From Candidatus Nitrosopumilus sp. (GTDB taxonomy: Archaea > Thermoproteota > Nitrososphaeria > Nitrososphaerales > Nitrosopumilaceae): DNA of 64,000 bases. Positions 46,533-55,618 of the stretch are shown piece after piece. The stretch is from the NCBI GenBank assembly GCA_029864335.1, contig JAOTTS010000004.1:1-64000 (forward strand). Reading direction: 5' to 3'. The translations under genes were made by a program, and so were the position numbers. The first letter of the stretch is position 1; the number at the start of each line of letters is the position of its first letter. The notes beneath the pieces were generated by a model. It had not been told where the DNA came from. It made no database searches and was given only the letters and a program-made list of their open reading frames with translations.

Positions 46533-47357
46533 TTATTTTGAATTTTTTAGATATTTTATGAAATAGTAAACAGTTACTCCACCAAGAATTACTGTAGATA
46601 TTACAAATGGGATAAACAAATCAGTTCCTAAATTAGCAATGTCGGAGTTAACAACAGTCTCTGCAATATCCAAATTTTCTTGTGTAAAATCTTGGGGTTC
46701 AACGCTTTTTTCAAATTGCATTTGTGATTCAGATTCCGCAGTCATTGGTGCAGAGGCTGCAACAGATTCTGCAGATTTATTCATTCCAATAGATTCAGTA
46801 TTTTTTGCAGAAAACTCAGGAGATGTCATCCTACTTGTTATCTTATTTGATGGAATTTGTTTATCTTGTAATTGAGATAATGAAAGTAATCCTGACAGAC
46901 CAGTTGCAATTCCAAGCCCTGCAATTTTGTAAATATGTCTAAAGGAGCGAACAAGTAATTTGCTTTCTTTAGTTTTTTCTGAAAAACTTGGTGGAACAAT
47001 AACAATACTAAATTTTGTAGCAGTGTAAATTTTCATGTCTTGAGATTTTGAGTTTTTCTCAATCTTTGAAATTTTAACCACACCTAAATCCTGAAGTTTG
47101 TTTAGATGATACTTTACTAGTTGAAGTGAAATCTCAGTCTTTTGAGCAATCTGAGTTGCAGTTAATTCTTCATTGAAAAGTAATTGAAGTATTTCACGGC
47201 TAGAATCGTTAGTAAATAACTCACCAAACAACTTTATTTTTTTGTCATCTGTTGCAAGAATTTTGATTTTTTCAGTAAAGTCATCATCAGAAATTTCAGA
47301 AGACATTAGAGTTGATAGTGCAAATACAGCATATGTAAGTTGTTTGGTAAAATCCAA
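46533..47357 (-). CDS. Membrane-anchored winged-helix regulator
   Basis: 274 aa. Residues 50-125 hold an ArsR/MarR-like winged helix (SREILQLLFNEELTATQIAQ, then LVKYHLNKLQDLGVVKIS). A hydrophobic stretch at about 145-165 is followed by a Ser/Glu-rich loop and a C-terminal membrane segment (LFIPFVISTVILGGVTVYYF). The DNA-binding part should be cytosolic and the middle loop outside. Divergent from the large beta-propeller gene, a probable functional partner. Confidence 0.75.
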   Translation of the reverse strand: MDFTKQLTYAVFALSTLMSSEISDDDFTEKIKILATDDKKIKLFGELFTNDSSREILQLLFNEELTATQIAQKTEISLQLVKYHLNKLQDLGVVKISKIEKNSKSQDMKIYTATKFSIVIVPPSFSEKTKESKLLVRSFRHIYKIAGLGIATGLSGLLSLSQLQDKQIPSNKITSRMTSPEFSAKNTESIGMNKSAESVAASAPMTAESESQMQFEKSVEPQDFTQENLDIAETVVNSDIANLGTDLFIPFVISTVILGGVTVYYFIKYLKNSK

Positions 47358-47447
47358 ATTTCACTAAACCTTTTATCTAAAACTACAAAATCATAGTAAT
47401 CACTAAATGCCAGTTTTCAAAAAAACTGAACTGGTGAAGAGAAAAAA

Positions 47448-49655
47448 ATGAATTCAAAAATAACAATCCCAATCGCAATCGTCATTTCGGTAATAGTTAC
47501 TGTAGGGATTATGTATTCAGTAGAATTTGAACAGCCCCAAGTATCACAAGTATCAGAGCCAGAAATCATCTATGTTGACAAATCAGTTTCAGAGTATTTT
47601 GATGGTACACATGATATCAAACAAATTTCATCACAAGAAGAGCTAAAAAAGATTCTGGAGGCATCAGCATTTTTTGGCGATCAATTTTTCGATAATAGAG
47701 TATTTTCAACTAGAGCAATGGTTGATGATGCAGTAATGATGCAGTCAGATGGATTTGTGAGTGCACCAGTTCCAGAAGGAGCAGTTGCTAAAACAGAATC
47801 TGGAGGATCAGACTATTCAACTACAAATGTTCAAGTTGAAAATGTTGATGAGCCAGACTATCTGAAAAATGATTCAAAATACGTATACATTGTATCTCGG
47901 AATACACTTTCTATTATTGATGCATATCCTGCAGATACTGCAAAACGGATTCTAAAGATTGCACTTGACATTGAATCACAGTATATTCAAAATATGTTCC
48001 TAAATGATGATAGACTAGTAATTTTTTACAACGGACAAAGTGATGATGAGATAATTCCTCTCTATGACTTTGTTCCAAGGCGCTCTTACAGTCAAGTTAC
48101 TCACGCGTTAATTGTTGATGTATCAAACAAAGAGAACCCAACCATTCTCAAAGATTATTCTATTGATGGTTACTTTAGTGATGCACGAATGATTGGAAAT
48201 TATGTATACTTTGTTACAAATAGCAACATAGACTATCAGTATCCAAAACTTCCAGTAATTTTAGAGCGTTCAATTCCAATAATGACACCTAATGCATTTT
48301 ACTTTGATAATGTAGAGCAATTTTCTAACTTTAACACATTAACTGCAATTGATGTTTTTGGTGATACGATAAATTCGGAAACATTTCTTATGGGATATTC
48401 AGGATCAATTTATGTCTCGGAAGATAATTTTTACTTGACTTATCAACAAAATATGCCATTTGGGTTTTATGAAAATTCATCACGTGACAGATTTTTTGAT
48501 GTCATAGTTTCATTATTACCAAATGAAATTCAAGAAAAAATTAAGGAAATTCAAAATGATTCTTCAATTAGTTCGTCTTCTCAATGGATAAAAATTTCAG
48601 AATTAATGCAAAATTCATATAATAAAATGAACAAAGAAGAAAAAGAAAAGCTATTTGAAAAAATTAAAGACGCCCTAAATAAATATGATACAAAAATTCA
48701 AGAAGATACAAACAAAACAATTATTCACAAAATTTCAATTAATGAGGATAAAATAGAATATGTTGCAAAGGGTTCAGTTCCAGGTAGACTGTTAAACCAG
48801 TTTTCAATGGATGAAAATGGAGACAGATTCAGAGTTGCAACCACTACAGAATATTATGTTCAACATCAGGGAATTGTTCGTGCAAATGCAGTTTATGTAT
48901 TAGATGAGCAGCTAAATATTGTTGGAGGATTAGACAAGATTGCCCCTGATGAGAGCATTTTCTCAGCCAGATTTATCGGTGATAGACTATACTTGGTAAC
49001 ATTCCAGCAAATTGATCCATTCTTTGTAATTGACTTATCAACGGACAAACCAAATATTCTAGGAGAATTGAAGATTCCAGGATTTTCAAACTATTTACAT
49101 CCATATGATGAAGAACACATAATCGGAGTTGGTAGAGACACTAAAGAAATTGAAAATGGTAGAGTTCAGCAATTAGGAGTAAAGATTGCATTGTTTAATG
49201 TATCAGATGTGAAAAATCCAAAGGTTATAGATGATGTAGTAATCGGAGATAGTTCCACTTATTCTGAAGCGCTAAATAATCACAAAGCATTCTTTTTTGA
49301 TAAAACAAGAGATGTCCTTTCAATTCCAATTAACAGTGATGCTAATAGTTTGAAGGAAATTTCAAGTTCAAAGAGGATTGCGCCAGATTATAATCGCTGG
49401 AGTGGATTCTATGTGTTTGATTTAGATAAATTAGATGGATTTAATCTCAAAGGAACAGTAACGCACTCAGCTGAGGATTCTCGTTATTACGGCATGGGAA
49501 ATGCAAGAACATTCTATATCGATGATGTATTGTATACTGCATCTGAAGAATATCTGAAGATGAATTACTTTAACAATCTAGAACAAATCAATTCAATTAA
49601 ACTTGAAAACACTGGAAAGTTTATTGAATACATGGAAGATGAAATTCTGCGTTAA
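47448..49655 (+). CDS. Secreted or surface-anchored beta-propeller protein
   Basis: 735 aa. The N-terminal segment ITIPIAIVISVIVTVGIMYS is a signal anchor. The body resembles the archaeal 'beta-propeller domain' family (Pfam Beta_propel), with NVQVENVDEPDYLKNDSKYV, an opening diagnostic of it. A charged helical insertion lies at about 350-420. It begins 90 bp from the divergent membrane-anchored regulator. Function unknown; extracellular sensing or binding is plausible. Confidence 0.8.
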   Translation: MNSKITIPIAIVISVIVTVGIMYSVEFEQPQVSQVSEPEIIYVDKSVSEYFDGTHDIKQISSQEELKKILEASAFFGDQFFDNRVFSTRAMVDDAVMMQSDGFVSAPVPEGAVAKTESGGSDYSTTNVQVENVDEPDYLKNDSKYVYIVSRNTLSIIDAYPADTAKRILKIALDIESQYIQNMFLNDDRLVIFYNGQSDDEIIPLYDFVPRRSYSQVTHALIVDVSNKENPTILKDYSIDGYFSDARMIGNYVYFVTNSNIDYQYPKLPVILERSIPIMTPNAFYFDNVEQFSNFNTLTAIDVFGDTINSETFLMGYSGSIYVSEDNFYLTYQQNMPFGFYENSSRDRFFDVIVSLLPNEIQEKIKEIQNDSSISSSSQWIKISELMQNSYNKMNKEEKEKLFEKIKDALNKYDTKIQEDTNKTIIHKISINEDKIEYVAKGSVPGRLLNQFSMDENGDRFRVATTTEYYVQHQGIVRANAVYVLDEQLNIVGGLDKIAPDESIFSARFIGDRLYLVTFQQIDPFFVIDLSTDKPNILGELKIPGFSNYLHPYDEEHIIGVGRDTKEIENGRVQQLGVKIALFNVSDVKNPKVIDDVVIGDSSTYSEALNNHKAFFFDKTRDVLSIPINSDANSLKEISSSKRIAPDYNRWSGFYVFDLDKLDGFNLKGTVTHSAEDSRYYGMGNARTFYIDDVLYTASEEYLKMNYFNNLEQINSIKLENTGKFIEYMEDEILR

Positions 49656-49656
49656 A

Positions 49657-50301
49657 TCAGACCAGATGAACGATAGTTGAAACTCCTCTTCGGTCAATTT
49701 CAACATCATTTTCAATTTCACAAACAGTTACAGTAAAGGAAATTACATCACGCGTCTTTGCATTTTCTGCATGAAGTTTAAGATGAACATTCAAGAGATC
49801 AGATTCTTGAGTTGGTAAATCATTCTCATCTATGTATGCATCACAAGTAGATTCTATTCGGAATCTATCATCTTTAAAATGAAATCCAAGTTTTGTTTTT
49901 CTTCCTTCTCTTCCATTGGCTTTTACATTTACATCAATAATACCAGATCTTGTTTCCGTGTAACTCGATTTTTGATTTATAAATACTCCAATTTGAAATG
50001 GTTTTCCAGCAGTTGATTCAGCCATCTTTTGTATTCCATCATTCATTACCACATCAACTGCCTTGATGGATTGGGCAACCTTTGCTATCCACTCATTTGT
50101 TCTAGTTATTGTTGCACGAATACCTGCACGTCTTCGTTTATCCTCATCTTCAGGCAATTTGTAATAGTCTACCCATGCTTCATAATCATGGGATATATCT
50201 TCGATAAAATCAATACAGGTTCTTCTGTATTCATCAATATTGTCTGTTCTCTCTGATGCATCATCAGTACGCATACCATCAAAATCCATTGGCATTGCCA
50301 T
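49657..50301 (-). CDS. Hypothetical protein, about 214 aa
   Basis: Start taken as ATG 50301 (MAMPMDFDGMRTD); the frame is open to 50334. Helical N-terminal half (CIDFIEDISHDYEAWVDYYK) and beta-rich C-terminal half. Family not recognised; charged and cytoplasmic. Only one base separates its stop from the propeller gene, convergent. Confidence 0.6.
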   Translation of the reverse strand: MAMPMDFDGMRTDDASERTDNIDEYRRTCIDFIEDISHDYEAWVDYYKLPEDEDKRRRAGIRATITRTNEWIAKVAQSIKAVDVVMNDGIQKMAESTAGKPFQIGVFINQKSSYTETRSGIIDVNVKANGREGRKTKLGFHFKDDRFRIESTCDAYIDENDLPTQESDLLNVHLKLHAENAKTRDVISFTVTVCEIENDVEIDRRGVSTIVHLV

Positions 50302-50382
50302 GCTCAGAATTAATCTAAGTTCTAAAAAAACCAATCTTGAGACAAATTAATGATTATAATAGGAATTTTAGTTAGTAAAAGC

Positions 50383-50859
50383 ATGATATTTTCAGAAATT
50401 GTTACTGATCTTCAAGAGCAATTAAAAAAAGACTTGGCACAAATCAGATTTCTATTAAAGAAAAATCCAGGAATGGGGTATGCAAGAATTGTAGAAATTG
50501 GAAAAGAAGTTGGTAAAAAATACAATATCAAATTAATTGTGAATTTTCCAAAAGAAGGAACAATTGAAGAATTTGACATGTATGGAAAAAGAGATCTGAG
50601 TCTAATTGTGGATTATGATCTAAAGAGATTCCCCATAGACCGTGAAATAATCAAACAAAAAGCAAAAGAGATGCTCGGAGATGTTCAGACAGAAGACGCA
50701 TACATGTATGAAAACAAAGAAGGAGTTAGAGTATTTACAAAAAATTGGAAGATAGACATACTACCACACTCAATACATATCTGGACTGAATTTACTGAAA
50801 ACGTTACAGCATTTTGTAATTGGTTATTAGAGAATGCATATCCTATGAAAAGGAAATAA
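50383..50859 (+). CDS. Hypothetical protein, about 158 aa
   Basis: Start taken as ATG 50383 (MIFSEIVTDLQEQL); an upstream ATG at 50350 adds eleven hydrophobic residues. Helical, then alpha/beta (YNIKLIVNFPKEGTIEEFDM). No known motif. Divergent from the gene at 49657-50301. Confidence 0.6.
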   Translation: MIFSEIVTDLQEQLKKDLAQIRFLLKKNPGMGYARIVEIGKEVGKKYNIKLIVNFPKEGTIEEFDMYGKRDLSLIVDYDLKRFPIDREIIKQKAKEMLGDVQTEDAYMYENKEGVRVFTKNWKIDILPHSIHIWTEFTENVTAFCNWLLENAYPMKRK

Positions 50860-50869
50860 TTTTTGCAAA

Positions 50870-51229
50870 TTAGAGACTTTCTAGTTCTTCAAGTAGGGAT
50901 TCAGCTTCAGAATTTTCTGGTTGTAATTTAAGAATACGTCTGCAACAATCAATCGCCTCATCCTTTTGCTCTAATGCCAAATGAACATTTGTTTTCAGAG
51001 TAAGATTTTCTATATTAGTATTGTCAAGTTCAAATGCTTTTTCAAAATAAGGTAATGCTTTTTTTGCATCATCTACAATAAAATAAACACTTCCCATGAT
51101 GAACATAAAATCATGATCCTCAGAATATTCAGATTCCAGATTCTTTCCAAATTTTACAGCCTCATCATATTCTCCATCTTTTAGCAATTTTTTGAGATGA
51201 CGTTTTGGATGTTTGAAAAGACCCACCAT
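50870..51229 (-). CDS. TPR-repeat protein
   Basis: 119 aa. Three TPR units: GEYDEAVKFGKNLESEY, AKKALPYFEKAFELDNTN and DEAIDCCRRILKLQPEN. No signal or membrane region; a scaffold for protein contacts. Family-level call only. Confidence 0.75.
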   Translation of the reverse strand: MVGLFKHPKRHLKKLLKDGEYDEAVKFGKNLESEYSEDHDFMFIMGSVYFIVDDAKKALPYFEKAFELDNTNIENLTLKTNVHLALEQKDEAIDCCRRILKLQPENSEAESLLEELESL

Positions 51230-51331
51230 GTTAATTCATTATTTTAAAGAGATTTTAGTAATTTGAATGTAGAACATCAGATTATTAGTTTTTAATCAAA
51301 CAGTGATTGAGGCTGATAGCCAGTTGGTTTT

Positions 51332-52792
51332 TTAGGAGTTTGGGGGTATCTTCATGATTCCTTCTTTGATTAAGAATTGTATTCCTTGGACAAATGAGTT
51401 GTCATCAATTGAGCCATCTGCCCACCATCCGGCATTGTTCTTAATCCAAGATGGAATGTTCTTTTCACTACCACCAGAACCTTGAGTAGTTTGGGGTATC
51501 TTCATGATTCCTTCTTTGATTAAGAATTGTATTCCTTGGACAAATGAGTTGTCATCAATTGAGCCATCTGCCCACCATCCGGCATTGTTCTTAATCCAAT
51601 CAGGGATTTTTTGTACAGGAGCAGTTCCATCAGCAGCAAATATTGGAACTTTAACTTCCAAATAATCAGAAGCGCCAGAAGGCGCGATTCCTTCTGGAGA
51701 CAATCCATAAATCCAAATCACATAGTTTGCGGTGCCAGGTTCTTCTTTAATAATAAAATCAATAAGAGCTTGTCCGGATGGAGAATAGAGAAATTGTTTA
51801 CCTTCTTCTTGAGCAATTGATCTAAGTGGGGTCAAATTTTTATCTACAGTTAGAAAATCAAATTGAACCTGATTCAGATATTCAGTATCATCGTATTTGC
51901 TAATGAAACTAATGAGCCAATTCACTTCACATCCAACTACTGGATCTGCAGGACCATAAAAGATGTGAACTTGGTAATCAAAGTTCTTTGTAGGTTTTTT
52001 TATACTAACTGTCTTTTCAAAATTAGTGTCACATCCTGCAGCTGCAAAAGCATCTGCAGTAGATACAATTCCTCCAAAGGGACTAGTTTGAACATTTTCC
52101 CTATACTTTAATAATGTAAATTCGTATTCAGTAGGGGGAATTCCTTCTGATACATGTGTGTAAGTTTTAGCTTTTATTGGAAATGGAAAATCATCAACAA
52201 TCCAAACTTTACTTAAAGAACCACCAGTTTTCCATCCCATTTGAACAGTTTTCCAAGTCCCTGAAGGAATGGTAATTGTTTCTAGTGCCATTGGAAGAAC
52301 TTGTTCTCCTCCAATGTTTCCAATTTTGCCCCATGATGTAGCTTTGAATTCTTTTGGACCTTTTCCACCAGAGCTAGAATCAGATGTTGCAAATGCAGAG
52401 AGCCAAACTATGGAGGACTTGAATGCACCTCTGTAAACACCCAATTCAATGCTACCACCGGTTGGTTCTGGCGCAATTTTTCCGAGTTCCATTTCACCTA
52501 CAACTCGTTTATTGCCATCGTAAACAACAACTTCAGCTAACCACTTGGTTTCACTTCCAACTTGCTTGTCACCTTTTATCCACATATCCATTTCAAATTT
52601 TGCACATTCTTTGTAATCAACATGGCACAATGAATAGGAAAAGAAATCTCCTTGTTTGAGACCTTCCCCTGCATACCATGATCCTTCTTTCTCTACACCA
52701 CCTGATTGGAATTGTGCAAAAGCAGATGGAATTGATAATGAACCCAACAGTAAAGCTACAAATATTGAAATTATTAGCAATGATCCTTTCAA
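51332..52792 (-). CDS. Secreted protein with two C-terminal WIKNNAGWW repeats
   Basis: 486 aa. Signal peptide: LLIISIFVALLLGSLSIPSA. The bulk (30-400) is beta-rich. The last 95 residues carry two repeats starting IPDWIKNNAGWWADGSIDD and IPSWIKNNAGWWADGSIDD, each ending in FLIKEGIMKIP. This repeat is frequent in secreted thaumarchaeal proteins. At DNA level the two copies share a perfect 107-bp identity. Function unknown; the repeats may be cell-wall or polymer-binding. Confidence 0.78.
   Translation of the reverse strand: MKGSLLIISIFVALLLGSLSIPSAFAQFQSGGVEKEGSWYAGEGLKQGDFFSYSLCHVDYKECAKFEMDMWIKGDKQVGSETKWLAEVVVYDGNKRVVGEMELGKIAPEPTGGSIELGVYRGAFKSSIVWLSAFATSDSSSGGKGPKEFKATSWGKIGNIGGEQVLPMALETITIPSGTWKTVQMGWKTGGSLSKVWIVDDFPFPIKAKTYTHVSEGIPPTEYEFTLLKYRENVQTSPFGGIVSTADAFAAAGCDTNFEKTVSIKKPTKNFDYQVHIFYGPADPVVGCEVNWLISFISKYDDTEYLNQVQFDFLTVDKNLTPLRSIAQEEGKQFLYSPSGQALIDFIIKEEPGTANYVIWIYGLSPEGIAPSGASDYLEVKVPIFAADGTAPVQKIPDWIKNNAGWWADGSIDDNSFVQGIQFLIKEGIMKIPQTTQGSGGSEKNIPSWIKNNAGWWADGSIDDNSFVQGIQFLIKEGIMKIPPNS
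51343..51599. repeat. Perfect 107-bp direct repeat inside the secreted-protein gene
   Basis: 51343-51449 and 51493-51599 are identical base for base, with a 150-bp period. Flanks diverge at once on both sides. The copies encode the WIKNNAGWW repeat. Lack of even synonymous changes points to recent duplication or gene conversion. Confidence 0.9.
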
Positions 52793-52874
52793 ATCTAAAA
52801 AAAATTGGTAAAACAGATAGTTAAAGGTTATTCAAATAAGCAAATATAGAGGAAAATGTACAGTAATTCCAGAA

Positions 52875-53042
52875 ATGTGTGAATGCTCAAAAGTGCACTT
52901 GTTTGAAGTAGAGTTCAAATTAGATGGTATGACAGTTGTTCCAACACATAAGAACTGCGGATTTGGATTAGATGAGAAACAAGCAGACAAGTTCCAAAAA
53001 GAATTAGTAAAATCTTGGGGCTTTGAGGAAGATGAAGATTAA
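52875..53042 (+). CDS. Small protein with N-terminal CxC, 55 aa
   Basis: ATG at 52875 to TAA at 53040-53042. It begins MCECSKVHLFEVEFKLDGMT and has a further Cys (HKNCGFGLD); the tail is acidic (GFEEDED). Too short for most callers. A metal site from CEC and the later Cys and His residues is possible. Divergent from the secreted-protein gene upstream. Confidence 0.5.
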   Translation: MCECSKVHLFEVEFKLDGMTVVPTHKNCGFGLDEKQADKFQKELVKSWGFEEDED

Positions 53043-53080
53043 TTAAAAAAATAAAAATAAGATTGTAATAGACTATCTAA

Positions 53081-53221
53081 CTACATAGCTCTAGCTTCTT
53101 TACAAACGTCGGTTGAACATTTGCAATCTGCGCTGCATATACAATGACCTTGCATAGCACAATCGCATGAGTATTCAGGATCGCCGCTATCAGCTTCGCA
53201 TCCGCATGCTTGATCTACCAT
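53081..53221 (-). CDS. Cysteine-rich, metallothionein-like microprotein, 46 aa
   Basis: ATG at 53221 to TAG at 53081-53083. Nine cysteines in 46 residues, many as C-x-C (ACGC, CDC, CIC, CKC), with one His. The spacing is like metallothioneins, which bind Zn, Cd or Cu. No signal peptide. Codon pattern and lack of stops in a Cys-rich frame make it likely real. Copper-rich ammonia oxidisers could use such a buffer; that is inference. Confidence 0.6.
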   Translation of the reverse strand: MVDQACGCEADSGDPEYSCDCAMQGHCICSADCKCSTDVCKEARAM

Positions 53222-53283
53222 GGATATTGTGTAATCTTACTTGTTTTAAAAGGTTAGTACAAAATATGAGAAATTACTCCCCT

Positions 53284-54156
53284 TCAAAGAATGCCTAGTA
53301 TGGAATTACAGGATTTTTCTATACTATTTGCTTGTTGTTCAACTAAATTCATGTCAGCCTCAACATCAAATGCTACCTTTAGAATATGAATAAGATCTTG
53401 CTCTCTATTCAGATTGTCCTTAATTTTTATGAAATTTTCTTTGTTTATCCAACCCAAGTAGAAATAACAGTCAGTGAGCATTGAAGTATTTACAAAGAAA
53501 TCATATTTTTGCTGAATTATTTGAGAGTGATTATTTTTTTCAACCAAATCAGAAAAACCAATTGTAGATTTCAGCATCCTTTCAAGTAATGGAGGTGTAG
53601 CTCTCTCAATTCCTACAGTTTGAGTTACAATAGAGATATGTTCATTGGTTTGATTTTTTTCTAACCTTCGTAAAAGATCAAGCATGTGTGAAGGACTGAT
53701 TCGTTGGTGGTTTAAAGAGGAGATAGCATCTGCCAAATAAAATGCAGCACATTTTTGCCAACAAGGACCAAAAACATCAGAGGACTTTATTGATTCTTTA
53801 GTTTTTTGGCAACAAAACAGTGATTCAATCAAAGAGTTTTTGGCAAAATCAGAATAAAGTAATGTACGTTTTTCATTAATTTTTGATAGAAACATTCTAA
53901 GTTCCCAAGATTCATCTTGAATAATCTGCAGTTTATCATATTGCAGTAGTTTTTTTGATTGAGTTTCAGATAAGGATGCATGATGAATTATTACAAACTC
54001 ATTTTCAAACTTAAGAATTTCTTGTCCTGATTTACCATCAAAAACGAAAACATCATAATCACATGAATCATCTTTTACCTCAGAATTTCTGCAACCACCC
54101 AATCCAATTGGAAAACTAGTCAATTTATGTTCTGCAATGAATTTTTTGACATCCAT
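53284..54156 (-). CDS. Nucleotidyltransferase-fold-like protein
   Basis: 290 aa. Residues 12-38 (FPIGLGGCRNSEVKDDSCDY) resemble the GG/S...DxD active-site pattern of the pol-beta nucleotidyltransferase fold, with DYDVFVF after it. The rest is helical with two Cys-containing segments (FCCQKTKES, FGPCWQKCAAFYLAD). The assignment is weak, based on that motif. Starts with ATG at 54156, just upstream of tRNA-Glu on the other strand. Confidence 0.5.
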   Translation of the reverse strand: MDVKKFIAEHKLTSFPIGLGGCRNSEVKDDSCDYDVFVFDGKSGQEILKFENEFVIIHHASLSETQSKKLLQYDKLQIIQDESWELRMFLSKINEKRTLLYSDFAKNSLIESLFCCQKTKESIKSSDVFGPCWQKCAAFYLADAISSLNHQRISPSHMLDLLRRLEKNQTNEHISIVTQTVGIERATPPLLERMLKSTIGFSDLVEKNNHSQIIQQKYDFFVNTSMLTDCYFYLGWINKENFIKIKDNLNREQDLIHILKVAFDVEADMNLVEQQANSIEKSCNSILGIL

Positions 54157-54236
54157 GAATTGAGTACCTTTGCTTTTTTCTATAAACGAATCAACTCACA
54201 AAGTTTTACAAATTCATGCAAAGTCAAAACATTTCC

Positions 54237-54243
54237 TTTAAAT
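54237..54243 (+). promoter_or_regulatory. TATA-like box of tRNA-Glu
   Basis: TTTAAAT lies 26-32 bases upstream of the tRNA, the usual archaeal TATA spacing. Position is the only support. Confidence 0.4.
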
Positions 54244-54268
54244 TGAGATTTGATTTGTTTTTTATCAA

Positions 54269-54343
54269 GCTCCTATAGTGTAGTCCGGTTAAGCATTTTG
54301 GCTTCTCAAGCCAAAGACTCGGGTTCAAATCCCGATGGGAGCA
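54269..54343 (+). tRNA. tRNA-Glu (anticodon CTC)
   Basis: Acceptor stem GCTCCTA pairs with TGGGAGC; D arm GTGTAGTCCGGTTAAGCAT is typical of Glu/Gln tRNAs. The anticodon loop TTCTCAA gives CTC (54305-54307) within TTGGC/GCCAA. T arm CTCGGGTTCAAATCCCGA. Discriminator A at 54343, no encoded CCA and no intron. Charged tRNA-Glu is also the substrate of HemA. Confidence 0.93.
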
Positions 54344-54401
54344 TTTCAAATTATTATCTCAAGATTGTTTCTTTAAATAACAAAATTAAGAGAAATAATT
54401 A

Positions 54402-55058
54402 TTGGGATTAAGAGACATTGAATTAAAAGAAGAATATCGTTCAGACATAGACGATATTGTAGCGGAGTTTTTCTTTCCTTGCCTCAGTCATTGTATAGAA
54501 TATGATAGATGTGTTGACTTTTTGTCGATTCATACTTTGGCCACAATTTCAATGGCATTTGAAAATTTTGCAAGAGGAAAGGCAAAATTAAGAATGATTA
54601 CGGGTCACAGATTCAGAACAGGTGATCTAAACCTATTTACAAAATTATTTTCAGAAAAATTTACAAAATCATTTGAAGGAAAATTTATCAGAGATACTAA
54701 AATCCAAAAACTCCAAGATATAGTAAATAATGGACAAATTGAATTAAAGATTGCAATTACAAATTCAGAACAAGTGTCAAACTCATTTTCTGAGAGAATC
54801 GGAATTTTCAGAGATGATGATGATGAGGCAGTTGCATTTACGGGAACTTCCAGAGAATCATTTTCTACTCAATCAAGAGATTTTGAATCAGTTGATGTTT
54901 TCACATCATGGAATGATAAATCAAGAGTTGAAAGAAAGATGAAAGATTTCCAAGATCTCTGGGATAACAAGACAAAGTATGTAGATGTCTACGATTTTAT
55001 GTTTGCTGAAGAAAATAATCTTTTAAAATATTCATCTGAATGGATTATGCAGGACTAG
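54402..55058 (+). CDS. PLD-like domain protein (helicase-associated type), stand-alone
   Basis: 218 aa, start TTG at 54402. The C-terminal part (RIGIFRDDDDEAVAFTGTSR ... DVFTSW) resembles the phospholipase-D-like domain found ahead of DEAD/SNF2-type helicases, where GSxNxT is usual. Here the Asn is Arg, and I see no HKD motif, so catalysis is doubtful. It lies 58 bp after tRNA-Glu, a usual integration site, and overlaps the convergent endA end by 4 bases. Confidence 0.55.
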   Translation: MGLRDIELKEEYRSDIDDIVAEFFFPCLSHCIEYDRCVDFLSIHTLATISMAFENFARGKAKLRMITGHRFRTGDLNLFTKLFSEKFTKSFEGKFIRDTKIQKLQDIVNNGQIELKIAITNSEQVSNSFSERIGIFRDDDDEAVAFTGTSRESFSTQSRDFESVDVFTSWNDKSRVERKMKDFQDLWDNKTKYVDVYDFMFAEENNLLKYSSEWIMQD

Positions 55059-55618
55059 ATCTGAAATGATTCTTCTAGTCTAGCTTTGTTTTCATAGAAA
55101 TTCATTCTATTGATCTTGTAATAAATCACTTCACCACGCCGCTCAATTACTGCAATTATTGGTTCTTTTCCCATTTGAGTGATATCTTCAATCTTTTTTT
55201 GCAGATTGCCCATCTTCTCTTGTTGACCTTCATTTAGTCCAAAGATTAGGAATTTTGCTCCTTTCTCACCAAAATGTCCTCTCTCATAAACTCTAAAGTC
55301 AGAACCAAATCCAAATCCATCTTTAACAACATAACCACGATTTCGAAGATCACGATATATTAGAAATTTAGTAAGAATATCAGAATCAGTTTTTTGACAA
55401 ATGTTCATAAAAGTATCAAAATCAATTTGCTTTTTACCTTTCTTTAAAATCAGCCTTTTGGAATATAACAGAAATAGAGTCTCAAATTGTTTTAAGAATA
55501 ATTTTTCATTTTCAATTTCCCCGTATCCCTTTAGATCAAGTTCATGAATCATATTTTTATCAGAAATACAAGTTTGTTCAGAAATCATCTCACCGTTAAC
55601 TAGTGGGGTCTCTTCCAT
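55055..55618 (-). CDS. endA: tRNA-splicing endonuclease EndA
   Basis: 187 aa. The catalytic fold holds YRDLRNRGYVVKDGFGFGSD followed by FRVYERG (active Tyr) and GHFGEKGAKFLIF (His candidate). The basic residue of the third site is probably in the QMGKEP region but is unclear. It cuts bulge-helix-bulge introns; two such tRNAs are in this window (1137, 17107). Length fits a homotetramer or heterotetramer subunit. Confidence 0.85.
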   Translation of the reverse strand: MEETPLVNGEMISEQTCISDKNMIHELDLKGYGEIENEKLFLKQFETLFLLYSKRLILKKGKKQIDFDTFMNICQKTDSDILTKFLIYRDLRNRGYVVKDGFGFGSDFRVYERGHFGEKGAKFLIFGLNEGQQEKMGNLQKKIEDITQMGKEPIIAVIERRGEVIYYKINRMNFYENKARLEESFQI

